Assembly: GCA_037833965.1 (NCBI GenBank)
Contig: AP031353.1
Span: 12,464,501-12,528,500 of the forward strand
Direction of reading: 5' to 3'
DNA: 64,000 bases
Source of the DNA: Marchantia polymorpha subsp. ruderalis
Taxonomy: Eukaryota > Streptophyta > Marchantiopsida > Marchantiales > Marchantiaceae
Part shown: positions 25,482-38,643 of the stretch, in pieces
How positions within the stretch are numbered: the first letter of the stretch is position 1
How the letters are laid out: each line of letters opens with the position of its first letter
Made by a program: the position numbers and the translations under genes
Notes under the pieces: model-generated
What the model was told of the DNA's origin: nothing
The model's database searches: none
The model's input: only the letters and a program-made list of their open reading frames with translations

Positions 25482-25850
25482 ATAGTGTAGCTATGCACGG
25501 TGATATTACTGCTGTTGGATTGCAGTGAGCGAGTGTTAAGAAATTTTGCAAAATTTGCAAATGTTTTGATTACTGATTTTACACACGATAAAGTTTTTAA
25601 GCGGATGAATATTCATTTTCTTGGATCAATGAATGTAAAATCACTAGCCTAGGTTCCAAAGTATAAAGATATGAAAAAAATTGTCTATTTTTTTCCTAGC
25701 ACTGGAATTAGGGATGTGGACTTTGACATTTTTTCTAAGGTATTACGTGAAATCCTATTATATCTATTATATGTATTATATCTTGTGACATGGTATATTA
25801 GCTTATAGTGTGTTCATATTGCTTTACCTAGAGCATAGGCCAACGGTATA
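24501..25850. other. AT-rich block
   Basis: AT-rich sequence without recognisable coding remnants; probably old transposon debris. It contains the TA microsatellite at about 25.45 kb. Confidence 0.55.
25447..25478. repeat. (TA)n microsatellite
   Basis: An uninterrupted run of about 16 TA dinucleotides. It is likely to vary in length between individuals and to be prone to assembly error. Confidence 0.95.
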
Positions 25851-28800
25851 GATAGGACAGGTATCATCATGTGACATAAGAACTCCCGATTTTCAACATA
25901 GTATTCCGCTTGATAGGTTCTTCTGATTGTTTTTGATTGCTGTAGATTTCACGCCTAATGTTCCAACTTGACTCCAATAGGGAGATACTGATACTCTTAT
26001 ATTCTTTTATCGTATGCTCTAAACATGGTAAGAAGTCAGCCTCGGTGCAAAGCAGAGAGAAGTCTCCAGTTTAGAAGCCAAAGATTCTTTTCTTTGTGTG
26101 TATCTGTTTACGCTAGCCCTTCCGAGACCACCGGTGAAGGGAGTAAACGAAGAACACAACTCCACGCTTAAGAAAAGAATCAGATATCATTCATCCCTGC
26201 GCTAGAGCATGGGCATGGTTTCAGTCCAAAGCTGAGACGGTGCATTGACTGGGATGTCATTGGAATGTTGACGATGATGAAGGGAGAGATGCAGGGACAA
26301 AACAATCGGAACTCGCCGACGACACCTTACGAAAAGAATCAAGGAAAACCAGGTGTCGAGGACTCTCGAAGCCTCGATGCGGAAGCAACACTCGATCACC
26401 ACCAATATTTATGGTGTGTTCTCGCAGGAGTCAACACGAGAATAGATAGGGTTTCGTCTTCTTCGTGTGTTAGATCGGGAATTGAGACCTTCTGTTGACC
26501 GAGGCATGATGGGTGTGTAACCAAACCCTTTCGACACAATCCTCGGAAATTACTTATTCCAGAACAGCTATCCGGATTCACGCCGTTCTTATCGTATCAT
26601 GCACGCCTTGCGAAGGGTTGGTGAACAAAGATCCAAATGTTCTCTACCATTCTTTGCATTCTTGACCGACCGACACTCGCTCGCCCGCTCCGTCAGTCCG
26701 TCGGTCGTTTTGCCAACATCGGCTTCTGCTCTGACGGATTCAATGCAACTCGCACACCGTCTTTGACCGTGGTTACCCCGAATTCCCTACATCCACAGAC
26801 AATCGCGTATATGCAGACGAGAATAGAAAGAAGTGGCCAACCCGAGGACTCCACACGCCGACGCTGGTATCTGCTCGGGGCCTTTTCTCCCCTCCCGTGA
26901 ACGAGGCGTTACGCAAGTCATATACGCGGACACGGGTGGGCAATCATGGCGGATATACGCTGCGGTTGGACTCCTTCTTCGGTCTGACTCGGGTCTGGGG
27001 TCGTAGACTTGATGTAGACTGAGACTGAAGGCGGCCAATTGCGAGACGTCTACGGGGCCGAACCTCCTGCTTCCCTACTGTGTGTGGGACTTTCTGGTCA
27101 GCCCCTGCACCGCGGGATGCGGTTTACTTTGGACTACACTTGTACGTGGTGAACACATGGACTGCGCAAGCTCGGAAGGTTACGACAGGAAAAGAACAAA
27201 TTCTTCATGGCGTGGGCATACCAAAAGGTTTTGGGCAGCTAAGTGGTCATTTCCTTCCGTTAGGAAGCATTTTGGTACATGCTTCCGAAGATGTCACTTG
27301 CATCTGCTCTCCTTCGTGGATCCAAGCGAACTTTGTTCAACTTTTCTTCTTCGGTCCCTTCTTCATCTTCTCTTACCTGAATATGATTAGGCTACCGGCG
27401 GCCCGTTTAATCTGTAGCATTAGGATTCTCCCATAAAAACCAAGCGCTTTCCCTTTTCCCTCGGAAGAAAATCACAGACTTATCTCCACGATGCAATTAA
27501 CACGGCAGTAAATGGAGATAAAATCTGGAGGAAGGTGAGGATGTTAGCCCCAACAAACTAGAGATCACAAGACCGACATGGGGGAGAGTTAGTGGAGAGT
27601 CACATAAGCAAGGAAGGGTAGAGGTAACGGCCACTACAGACCACAAGGTCAATGACCACTTTGGGAGGGGAGACAATGAGCTCACGTAGAGAAACACAAC
27701 CATGTGACAAACAATCAAGGCAGCCTAAGTTTCAAACTGAAGGGTCGAAGTATATGGATATACAATGCCCCCCGATATGATGGAGGCGGCCATGCATGAA
27801 CTAGGAACCGGTGATGCCTGACTTTCGGGAATGCATGATTTCCATTTCTAACTTTGGCCCTGACCCTTTCGGTGGGACCCTAACGTTTACTCACACTCGT
27901 CCTTGAAGCCTTCCCGTAACCTTGTTTCGGGTCTTCGAGGTCCAACTCAAGTTGACAAGTTTTATTCTTCCGAGATATGTGGCATACTGATTCTAGATAA
28001 CAAAGTCAGAAATAAACTGGCATTGGGTACAATGGCTTCGAGGTTTCGATGCGACGTACAATTGCTTACGCAAGGATAACTCAATGGACCGCAAACCATT
28101 ATAAAAGAAATACCGTCTCTCCGTTTAATATGTATCGTGTTGTCACCCTATCATATGGCATTGACTTTTATGAACAAGTACCCTCACTACTCACAGTCAT
28201 CGCTAAGTACCTTGTTGTCATGGGATAATACTAGCGATATTGAGCCTTCTATTGATATAACACTGGACTGGATTCCAAAAGGCTTTTCAGGCTTAGTGCG
28301 TGTTGTGGTTGTTACTCGATGGGGGAAAAAATCTTTATTTAGTAAGTGTGTGATTCTTCGAAGGTGAGTGAAACTTCAATAATTGCATTTGGACTTGATG
28401 TTGACTCCGATAATGACAAGCCAAAAAAATACATGCATGTGATCCAAGCCCATGAACTGAAGATATAGACGCAGTTGGAGATCTGAAGTTCGCCAGTGAG
28501 ATCATTGTTACGGGAAACACCATGAAGTGTTTCACATTTGGCCCGAGAATAGTTGTGGTGGGATGGAAAGGTCAAGGGCAGTTTACGAGAGAGGATCTCA
28601 TGCAAGCAAACCCTTTTCAAGAAAAATGAGTCCAACACTGTAAATTCCAGATCCGGAGGAAGTGCATAACGACACATGATATTTGACTGGTCATTCCATA
28701 AAAATACACTGGACATCTTCATCACAAGACGGTACCTTAACATGACCCATGAAACTGGGATGGAACTCAAAGTCAAAATCGGTTGTCACCTGTATTTGAT

Positions 28801-29990
28801 TGAGTAGAAACCCGTTTTCGTCATAGCTCTCGCAGAATCAACGCAAGATAGTGGCATTGATAAAAGAGGCAGTTCTGTACACAAGAACAAGTGATTTTTA
28901 AGATGGGTTGAAACCGAGAACTAATCACGCAGAACATGTCTTTTGGATGATAGTAAGAATCATATTCAGAGGTGGAACTCATTCCAGCAGTTCAGAGCAT
29001 TATTATTATTCTACAACTGTTAGTATATGACGAATTTTAGCAACAAGTGGGAGTTGACAGATATGCCGGGTTTTCTGCGTGTTTTGCTGGTCAAGTGAAC
29101 TCTTTCGAAATCGCAGTGCGTCTTGCAAAATCTGCACTTTTCAACTCAGAGAACGGGCTGACGCAATAGTCAAGGAAAATCCTTCCCACGAAAAACCTCG
29201 AAAATCTTCTTTAACTCAATGAGGGCTACCCAGCGCTTTCCGTGACTCCGTCCAGGTATTACACGTGTTCTCATTACTGTACATCCAGCGCGAGAGAAAT
29301 GTTCAATTCTGTCAGACCCGAGTAGTCTCATAGCCACAGGTTCTCGAAAAATACCTGAGATTCGCTGTTACAGGTTTTGGAGTAAGAGACAGGAATGTCC
29401 TCGAGAATAGGGAAGATTTACACGAGAAGTCTAGCGAGAAACGGCGCTAACGGTAACCTTAACGGACCATTTGTTATGCTTAGAGGATGTCCTTCCTTCC
29501 ATTATGGCCGATCCCTCACTGACCCACGCCCGCACGCATGCCCTGCCCCCTGCCATCTATCCGTCCACCCGTTCATACATGTCAGGTGCTGGGCTGCAAG
29601 CATTTGTGCTCAGTCTGCCGGGGCCCCAGGCTTTGCTTGTCTGTCACCCCCGTTCCTGACATGATTTGTGTACGTCAAGGACGAAAGTATAGCAACAGCC
29701 CTGCCTAGTTTGCACACAACTGTACTGTTTGATTGTACACAGAAATACAAGGTCGTTTATCCATGTGATTATCCAAGGGTCTTCCCTTTGTCTTCTTGTT
29801 TGCTATACTGTACCTTGACGAGCAGAACCTGCTACCGCAGCCCGGTCGAGCTAACTCATCACCTTTGTTATACATTCTTTATAACCGAAAGAGATTTATA
29901 TAGCCCAAAGGATGGTTACAGCACATCACTTCCTAAGTTGAAACCAAAAGGAGTAGGAGGTGCTTAGATCAAAAAATCACAAAGTTAAAT
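25851..29990. other. mixed to GC-richer island without an identified gene
   Basis: Composition rises at 26.6-27.1 kb and again at 29.4-29.7 kb. The first rise carries a small inverted repeat, CGACCGAC (26665-26672) with GTCGGTCG (26698-26705). Open segments include 28137-28367 on plus, ending beside a strong donor (CGAAG, then GTGAGT, near 28362), and 28776-28339 on minus (145 codons). Neither product resembles a family I know. The GC-rich patches could be promoters or first exons of a gene I could not resolve, or a decayed gene. Confidence 0.35.
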
Positions 29991-32600
29991 ATGTCAAAGT
30001 ATTTAAAATACAAGTAAATTAGCTGAAAATGTCTGCACGAGTTTTTTAAATCAAGAAGTATTTTGATGAAATTAATGAGGAAACAAGCTAAGACTATAAA
30101 TATTTTTTAAATAATGTCTTATATTTTTTATATTTTTACAGATATCTGATCTTTTAAAACATAAACATAATAGTTTTTAAAATAATTTTCAATATCTTAT
30201 ATTTTGATAAATTATTCTCTAAATCAATTGGATAATATTATAAATAATATTTATTTTTTAATTATCATTTACCTTATTATAAATAAAAAATTTATTTAAA
30301 AAATTGCCAAATTGTTTTACAAACCTTCTAATTACTAAAATGAGAATTTCAAATCACTGTTTTCTTTTTAACGAAATTAGATCTCATTGATAATAATTAA
30401 ATTTCAAATCTATATTTTTATTAAAAAATTTATTTCAAATATCACTTAAATAGTAATTTAAACATGATATTACACAAGAAAAAAAATTAATCTAAATTAT
30501 TTGAAAAAAAAAATTTCGTCACCTTTTTTGGATAATTAAATTTGAAAACTTTGCTTGAGTGTATATTGATAATAAATATCTGAGTGTAAAACCTCTTCAC
30601 AAATGACAAATTTATTCATGTCGAAAAAATTAGTAAAAACATAGCATTTTAAATCTGTAATATTTAATATTACAGTTTTCATAATGAAACCATTATAAAT
30701 AGAAATTTTCTGAATTGATAAATCAATCATGTTGAAATACAATTGATGTGTAGACATTAGATTATAACAATCTTTTTAACATTGTGGAGTTTTAAATTTG
30801 CATCCGAATTGCTTTGTCTTACAAGTGACAATTGAAAGCATTTATATTAGTAAATCATGTGCATGAGTGTTCTTAAAAAAAAATGATCTCAATATTGAAT
30901 TTATTCATTCAATATAACATAAATTTTCTGTATGAAAAAAATTTATTTCTGTGAGATTTACCAAATTTAAATATTTTATATATGGTATAAATAAATAAAT
31001 ATTCATTTTACTTGTCATTTTTAAGTAGATTTTTTTATTCACAAATTATTCATCACAAGTATCACATGCATATGGTTGGTTATTACAAAATTAGGCTTTA
31101 TTTTATACACATTATTATCAACATATTAAACTAATAATGCTTTTATGCACATTAAACATACGTTATTCATCATTTATCTAAAACTATTTTTCATATATAT
31201 AAATAAATTTAATTTATTATTTTATATATCATATATTTCAAAAAAATTTATAAGACATCACTTGACGACTATGTATCAAAAAGATGAAATTTCTAACCTC
31301 GTTGATATAATGTGCAATAATTTTGTAAGATTGCAACAAAGTTCTTATGAGCTATATTTTCTGATATAATATAATATTATATTCACAATGTATACAAAAA
31401 ATTGTAAGTGGATTTTCAAACAAGTGTTCACTTTATTGTTGTTGAAGTAGTCATTGTAAAAAAAATAAATTATTTCATGAAAAAATTACAAATAACAAAA
31501 TTACACAAAATTACAAAATTACACAATTAATTCATGAAACAAAATAGTATATGCAATTATTCATGATTATGGAGCAAAATATAAATATATCTTTCAATGA
31601 TCTTCAAGTGTATTTTTTCATTCAGCCATGAGCTTATTTGAAGAAATAATAATCGAACAATTATTTGTGATTCAAATCATAAGTATTTAGTCTATATTTA
31701 TTTGAATTGGTATTAAAATTTTAGTAATATTTTTTTCCCCAAATGATCCTATTTTTGTGATTTGGATAATTTTATTGATTGCATTAAAATTTGTTTCTTA
31801 ATTGACTGCTTCTAAAATCTAACACAATCAAAACTTTTCATTCTATATATATAAAAATTAATTAAAATATTATCATACAAAATCAATGTGAATAATTTTT
31901 ATCAATATACAAATACACACATAATATCATTTGTCATTCTTATCGATAATGAAAATGAAACATCAGATCATTTCACCGTTTTTTTTCAAATTACAGTACC
32001 ATGATGATGACATAGTTTTCTATATTTCTCATTTGTATTAACTTTGCTCATTGAGATTTCATGGACAGAGATGATTAAAAGAAAGTGTTGAACAATCATT
32101 TAAAAACTTCAAATTTAGTATGCCATTTTGTCTTGTTTAACGATCATTGTGTTTGAAATTTATAATTGAAATACAAAGTATATAAGAAATTATATGCATG
32201 AAAGTATTTTTTTATTGAAATGTTTAGTCATCTTGGATGAGATCCAAAATCAAAATGGATTGTCCGTACTATCTATCATGGATGATAAATTTTTGACTAC
32301 ATTTTTTGTTGTTATTTTATGGCAATAATTGTGTAATATTAATGAAAATACATGATGTATCAATAATTGATTTATTCATAATTTCATTTCACAGGATGAA
32401 GATTAAGTCGTCTATCTTATATTAAAAAAGGAAAAAAGACCTACTTGAATAGATGTTAGGCATTACAAATTGAATGGGTAAAACCAGAAGGACCACAATT
32501 TATTATTTAATTGATTATTCTATCATCTGCGATCTATTGTGAGAAAAAATAAATCAAGCTAAATTTTCAACTGTTTCAACTTCTTGCAGTGTACTTTTCT
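29991..32600. other. very AT-rich block
   Basis: The boundary from mixed DNA to extremely AT-rich DNA near 29.98 kb is abrupt. It has long A and T runs, only short chance frames, and no recognised reverse transcriptase, integrase or LTR structure. It is probably deeply decayed retroelement sequence. Confidence 0.55.
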
Positions 32601-35600
32601 AGATTCGATAAAAGTTTAGTTTAAGAATGTTCTTATTTTATGAGGTTGCTGGAATGTCGGACCAATTTTTGAGAACTTGAGATTTCGAATTGCCCAAGTT
32701 CCACGGTTGTCATGTAATATTATCTCTGTTTCTTTATGTGATTGGTTATGAGCATGTTGTTGTGTTTATTTTCTTCCAGTCCCGAGAGTAAGTAACAGCA
32801 TATTTTTTTGACACATGGTCGGAAAATATGTCATCAAGAGTACTGTATAGGAATATCATGATCTGTGTAGTTTCCAAATGGAGTATTCTACGTTATAATA
32901 TAGTTTTTCCAAAAAGGTAGATGTGAATATTAAATTACCCTTACATGTTGCTTCAAGTAATTAGAAGATAAAGTGCAAAGGGTACAGATAAATTGTATCG
33001 CAAATAAATACATGATGACCCTTTCATGCCACGTTCTCTCGCTCCAGCATAACAGTGAGACGAAATTGGAAAAACGTGGAGCGTTTCTGCTTAACATCGC
33101 CGGATAGATTATCCAAATCGGGTTATACGTAAGAGACATGGACGGAGGGCACCATTGACGTCGACTGTTGATTCTATCCATATTCTCAACTCCAATCCGT
33201 TCATGGTGGAAGAGACTGATATTCGGTTGGTGGTGGTCCTACCCCTTTGGGTTCATTCCAGTACGACTCGAGGCGGTATGCCCATCCCTTTTCGCTATAT
33301 TACTCGGTTTTCCTTCGTGGTTTCGGTTGATAGCAACACAAGAAAGCATGAAACGGAGAGGTGGCATGCATCCTGTTCCTGAAGGACGAAGATATCCGAA
33401 AGACAGTCGTGTCATTGCACGACCCGGGAATCAAAAGTAAATTCTTTAGAGTAATGAATAAGAACATCACAGGTAATCCAGAGTCCCAAAAGGAAGTGAG
33501 AGAACACAAAAAGACGAAAAACATTGCTTTCTTTTGGAGCATTCGCGAAATTTGAAGGCCATGTGTCATGTAATTAGAAGAGAATTTTACACATCGGCCG
33601 GCTCGTCTGGTCTGGCTCCCATGCATGCATGTTCCGAGTGTAGCTACTACTCCCACTCCTACCTCCACTCACGTCTCCTCCTCCAGTAGGCTACCGGTCT
33701 GTAGAGCCGAGCCCCCGCAACGGTTCGCTGCGAATGTACCTTCCCTACAAGGATCAATAATTGACAAATCCCTCATTTGACAGTTCATTTGAGTCGCATT
33801 TCGGTCTAGTCTGTATCAAACGGTACTACGGCAGGGTAAGCCGGATACACTTTTACAATACGGTCAATCTACCGATTGTACGGGTAGACACATGCCATTA
33901 AATACGGTCATGTAGAAAAATCAATGGCCGACATTTAAACAAAGGCCTCGGATATTTGGCAGGACATCATCAACCGGCGGGGCCCACAAAACATTTGCTG
34001 GGTCTCCCGGACGAAGTCCGAGTCGGAGGCGGACGGGGTTTTTTCTGTACGCGTGACACAAAGATATGGCATTCCACGGCGCTCGCAGCGTTCATGCGGT
34101 CGAGTGGCGATCGGGGGCGGCCCGTTAGTCGAGTCAACTTCTAACGCAGGCGGCCGCCCGGCCCATACTACGGGCGACGCTGCATTACAGATAGAAACAA
34201 CGTGGTAGAACTGCCGCAGTCGAGCTCGGAAATTCGGGGAGGGCGCGGGCGGGGCCCACTGTGAGCTGTGCTGGTGCCGAAGCTCTTGGTCCTGCTGCTG
34301 CTGGAGCAGCAAGGATCTGTGGGTCGTCCCGTCCCGTCCCGGCTCGTCCGGTGCTGATGCACCATCGGTCTCTCGGCGTCAGTGCTGCCCGGCGCTGCCT
34401 CTCGTCGTCTCGTGGTGTTGGTGGTGGTGGTGGTGGAGCGAGCCTGCGGCAGTAAATTCCCACAACATTTCCGTTTTTATTATTATCGTTGTTAATTCCG
34501 TCATTTATTCCAGGATTTGTCTGCGGTCTTTTCTTCCGGAGACGCTTTGTTGGGTGAGCTGGGGGCAGGCCCGGAATAGCGGAGCCCGGGGCGAGCATAG
34601 CGACGAGACGAGATGTCCGGCTGTTATCTGTCTGTCTGCGAGAGGGAGAGAGAGAGAGAGCGAGAGCGAGACCGAGAAGCGGAAAGTGGCCAGGGAGAGA
34701 GTGCCGCGTGAAAGCGCGTGCGTGGCCGCCATCGCCGGAGGTTTGGCACTGCAATCTCGCAGGTGGAAGTGGACTTGACTGCTTGCTGGCGGGCTGGGCT
34801 GGCAGGGCAGGGGAGGGGCAGGGGAAGGGGAAGGGGGAGGGCTCAGGGCTTCAGGGCTCGGGTGGGTTCAGGCAGGGCGAGCGACACAGGCAGAACAGAA
34901 CAGAGAAGAAATGGGAAAGAGAGACTGACGACGACGACTAGAGAGAGCAATTGTTGGGGAGGTGGGTGCTCGCGTTGCGGGCAGGGAGGCAGGCAGGACG
35001 GGAGGAAGGTTGAAGAGAGGCGAGGAGCGGAGACAGGAACGCATGTGCAGTGTTGGAAAGAAACTCTCCAAAATACTCGCAGCAGGAACGACTTTCTAGC
35101 TGGCTGGTTGGCTCTTTCGCTTCTTCTTCCTTTCCCCCGGAGCCTTGCCCTTGCCGCTAGCGATTTCTGCTTTCTCCGGCACTTTGTCTCAAGGCCTTTT
35201 TCTGCTTGCTTCTGCCTTCCTGTCTTCCGTCGAATCGGACTGGGGGGCGTGGAATTCTATCTCATTGTCTAGCTTTTCTTCTCTCGTTTTCTTCTCCGCC
35301 CGCGCTGTCGTGGGAACCTAGGGTAGGTCGAGTGACAGGTCGCTTGTTTTTTTCCTCCGATAGTTTTTTTTTTCTTCTCTATTTTCTTTCCATTTCTCTC
35401 TCTATCTCTCTGACTTCGATCTCTCGCTCTCTCTACCGGCTTCTCTTTTTCTGCCCGACCCGATCCGAGGAAGTTCTGGTGCTCTTGCTCGCAATATATG
35501 TTTCCTCCGGCAGATTTGGTCCCTCGAGAAAGCTTCTTTATCAGTCAATCGCAGGATTATTCTCTGTACCTGCTACGAGGCTTCCAGAAGCAGCTCTCGT

Positions 35601-36537
35601 TCACAGGCGTCTTTCATTCTTCGTCGACGTTTTGATGCGGAGGCGATCCTTCTCGGCACCTACTGTCTTGAGGCAGGCTACTTTCTTGAGGAAAGGGAAG
35701 TCCTGCGGGAGCATTCTACAGTCGTAGAGAGGACCTCTGGGAAATATATATATTGAGCGCAGAGGCCGAAAACCTGGCTGATATAGGATAGCCGTTCCTT
35801 TCACCTCAGTTCTATCCATGTAGATCGAGAATAGACTGGCAAGTGTCAATGTACGCAGCGCGGTGCACTGAGCATTTCCACATCACTACATTTCTGCAAC
35901 TGCTCAGAAGTGCCTGTCCGCACATTTTGGCTGTATTTGAACCTCAATGCTAAAGTAACGTATCCTTCTGTTCTACCAATTGAGGCACCGGTACGCTTCG
36001 GGTGGTTAGAAGGAACAGCTTGATCGAGGTTGGTCTGGTGTTTCTCTTCTGGGCGTGCCTTCCAGAAGAAGTAGTTTCATGCTTCTACTTACTAGCGAGG
36101 TTCATTCTGTTGAGATCTGGCTCTAGCTTCCTCGTCCTCCCAGTCATTTAAGCGCCGACGCCATCATCCACTTTCGGTTTTATTTGTTAACATCACATCA
36201 TTGAAATAGATAGATCGTCCGGCCATTAGTTCTGTCTAGCCCGTGCTGTCCCAGTATTCCTCGTGAAATCACCTTGCGCACATCTACAACAACCATACTC
36301 CAGTTGGGCACTGGTGGTGACACGGATCCTCTTATATGTATCAAAACTGTCAACATTTCGGGAATTGTTCAGTCCCCTAGAAGCAGATTTTCTCGTAATA
36401 AATCTCAGAGGGCAACCTTCAAGTGCCCGGGAGAGGGAGTCACAGAAGGAGTCCAACGAGGTACAGTGGCCAAGTCACCATTTGGAAGACAGGCACAGTC
36501 TGCTGGCGTGAGCCGGAGTTTGGCAACCCCGCGTACT
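32601..36537 (+). promoter_or_regulatory. promoter region and 5' leader of the GT34-like gene
   Basis: From about 33.9 to 35.3 kb the DNA is GC- and CpG-rich, in strong contrast to the flanks, as expected of a broadly active plant promoter. A GA tract lies near 34.64-34.68 kb, and a pyrimidine-rich (CT) stretch runs over 35.26-35.46 kb, typical of a plant core promoter or leader. The leader may contain an intron: a GTAGGT donor candidate lies near 35323 and a CTCCGGCAG acceptor near 35513. Open frames here follow GGT, CGG or GA repeats and look like composition effects. The transcription start cannot be fixed from sequence. Confidence 0.5.
34619..34682. repeat. GA-rich low-complexity tract
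   Basis: A run of GAGAGA and GAGCGAGAGCGAG within the GC-rich promoter area. GA repeats of this kind bind BASIC PENTACYSTEINE-type factors in plants (general knowledge); binding here is inference. Confidence 0.7.
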
Positions 36538-38643
36538 ATGGCTGCGCTCTCGGGGCTGTGTCCCCAGAGGCGCATTACGAAGGGTGGAGATTCTGAGCAA
36601 TTCATACTTGTTGGAGATTCATATGTAAGAGCTGACCTCAGGGACGGAGCCTGTTTGGAGCATCTAACGTCGTTCAAGGATACGGACACGAGGCATAATT
36701 GGTGGTCTTCTTCGAAAAGTTTCGCCAGAGTGGTGCTTATCATTGTGTTTAGTCTGATGTTGTCCACAGTGCTTTTCATCCATGGATCAGGGGTGCTCTT
36801 GCTTAGAGCTAATCACTTGGGACGTCAGTGTCTCGATATGAGAGAGAGGTCGCATACTCCAAGGAAGTACCACTTCGCTATGGTTACGTGCTCGGATGGT
36901 TCAAAAACTATCCCACACAGATCATTTGAAGGTTTGATGGATCTGGTTACTCCGAACAAGCAGAGCTACGTCGAGCGACATGGCTACGACTTCATCGACG
37001 CCAGTGATGTGTTGGACAGGAACCGTCCTCCAAGCTGGAGTAAGATTCTAGCCATGAAGAAACATTTGCCCAACTATGAATGGGTCTTCTGGAACGATGC
37101 GGTATGTTCTTCTCCATGCAATTTTCCACTGACTGTGGCACCACCTGTTGAGAGGATTGCTAGTTTTCATGATACTTGTTGGTTTAAGCACCCGTTGGTA
37201 AGCATTAATAACTACCCGTAGGCAGTTTGAATAATTTGATCGATAAATTATCTTTGAATTCTCCGTTGTTTGGAATTATTCGGCAGTGAACTCTGTAGAG
37301 CGAATTTTTCTTTGGATGCTGATTTTTTCCTTCACCTAGGTTTCTGAATTTTTTTCCAGATGTTGAGGAACAAATGTCTGGAATTTAGAGGTAGTCCTTG
37401 AGATTCTGAGCTGGCTGGTTTGCGAAGTTTTTTTTTTACTAATCGTGCTTCACAACTTTGTATCTGTATCATTACAGGACTCTGTCGTGACAAATCCGTC
37501 CATAACTCTTGTAAGTTCATATTTCAAATTTTATGTTGTGAGGAGCACGGTGCAATATTATCAAGAAATGCCAACTGACTTCTTTACATACTGAGCCAAA
37601 TGGTGTAAAAAAAACACCCATGTCAATCACATCAAATATATTGTAGTATATGGATATAACTCTAATTTCCAGTTGAAGTTGTAATATAGATCATACTAGG
37701 GCATTCTAACTTTTTGGTACACTGATTTCACAGGAGGGTATCATCGATTCAATTGTTGGGGATGTAGATTGGGAACATATGCCGGATCTGATTGTTACGA
37801 AAGATGTCACTGGTGTGAATGCTGGTGAGTTAATTGTGGGCAAGATCAGGATTTGTTGAAATTTACAATCATGAGGTTGCGCCTTGATGCCAATTTGTTC
37901 AGCTTTAATTCAACACGCTGTGGACATCCAGGAGAGCCAATTCCTTCTTTGTGTTAAATGTAATGTTCATTTGTTTCGCAGGCATGTTCTTCATGAGAAA
38001 TACAGAGTGGAGCAGAAATTTTTTGGATCTCTGGTGGAATCAAACGTCTTTTGTGGAGCCCTTTGGACTCTGTAAGAGTGGGGACAATAGCGCCTTAAAA
38101 CATATTATTGCTACCATGCCTGAAGCAGAGAGAAGGGAACACGTACGGATCCCCCCTATGCAGTGCGTCTTCAATTCGAACTTGTGGAGACCTTCTTGGA
38201 GGAACAGTCATCGACTTGTAACATTCACCAGGATGATTTGGCAAGGTAGGTGATTTTGACGGAAAACGTGGCAACGTCAGATAAACATCCTCGTTTACCT
38301 GCAAATCACATGTCTCCCATGATTCGATGGGATGAGATTGGTACATCAGCAAGTAGGATAATTGTCCGGACCTCACAAATTAGAGAACCAGAAGCTATAA
38401 ATACATCTGAGTGATGGAAAAACACTATCGTCGATAGCAGTCTTTGTGAAATTCTGATACATTTTGGATGCGAATGTTTTTGCAGGTGTATACGCCAAAG
38501 GTGATTTCATGGTACATCTTGCAGGTCTCAACGACAAGAAGAGATGGGTACAAAAAGTTCTCCAGGACATCAAAGAAGACAGAGCTATTCCAAGAGATAA
38601 ATATCAATCCAACAGAAAGGCTTTATTTGCACACAGACACTGA
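36538..38643 (+). CDS. membrane-anchored glycosyltransferase, GT34-like, five exons
   Basis: The predicted type II membrane enzyme probably transfers a sugar from a nucleotide sugar in the Golgi. Exons are 36538-37101, 37478-37510, 37734-37824, 37982-38245 and 38486-38643, with GT-AG introns and matching phases, giving 369 residues. The chosen start is the ATG of MAALSG; the frame is open further upstream but without a better ATG. A single hydrophobic segment (about 64-90, VVLIIVFSLMLSTVLFI) follows a short cytosolic tail. The catalytic region has HGYDF (148-152), a W-S-K-I-L-A block (167-172), WVFWNDADSVVTNP with a D-x-D site at 187-189, GVNAGMFFMRN (226-236) and MVHLAGLND near the end. This order matches the GMA12/MNN10 family (GT34), whose plant members include xyloglucan xylosyltransferases and galactomannan galactosyltransferases. 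Similarity is at motif level only, so the donor and acceptor sugars are unknown. Exon 2 is only 33 bases. Confidence 0.85.

Noticed and set aside
34185-34754. A 189-codon minus-strand frame
   Set aside because: It sits in the GC-rich promoter island and is made of Pro, Arg and Ser runs from GGT and GA repeats; long frames are expected by composition.
36274-36537. Upstream extension of the glycosyltransferase frame
   Set aside because: The frame is open but begins only at a TTG. The first ATG in frame followed by the membrane segment is at 36538, and the extension resembles leader sequence.
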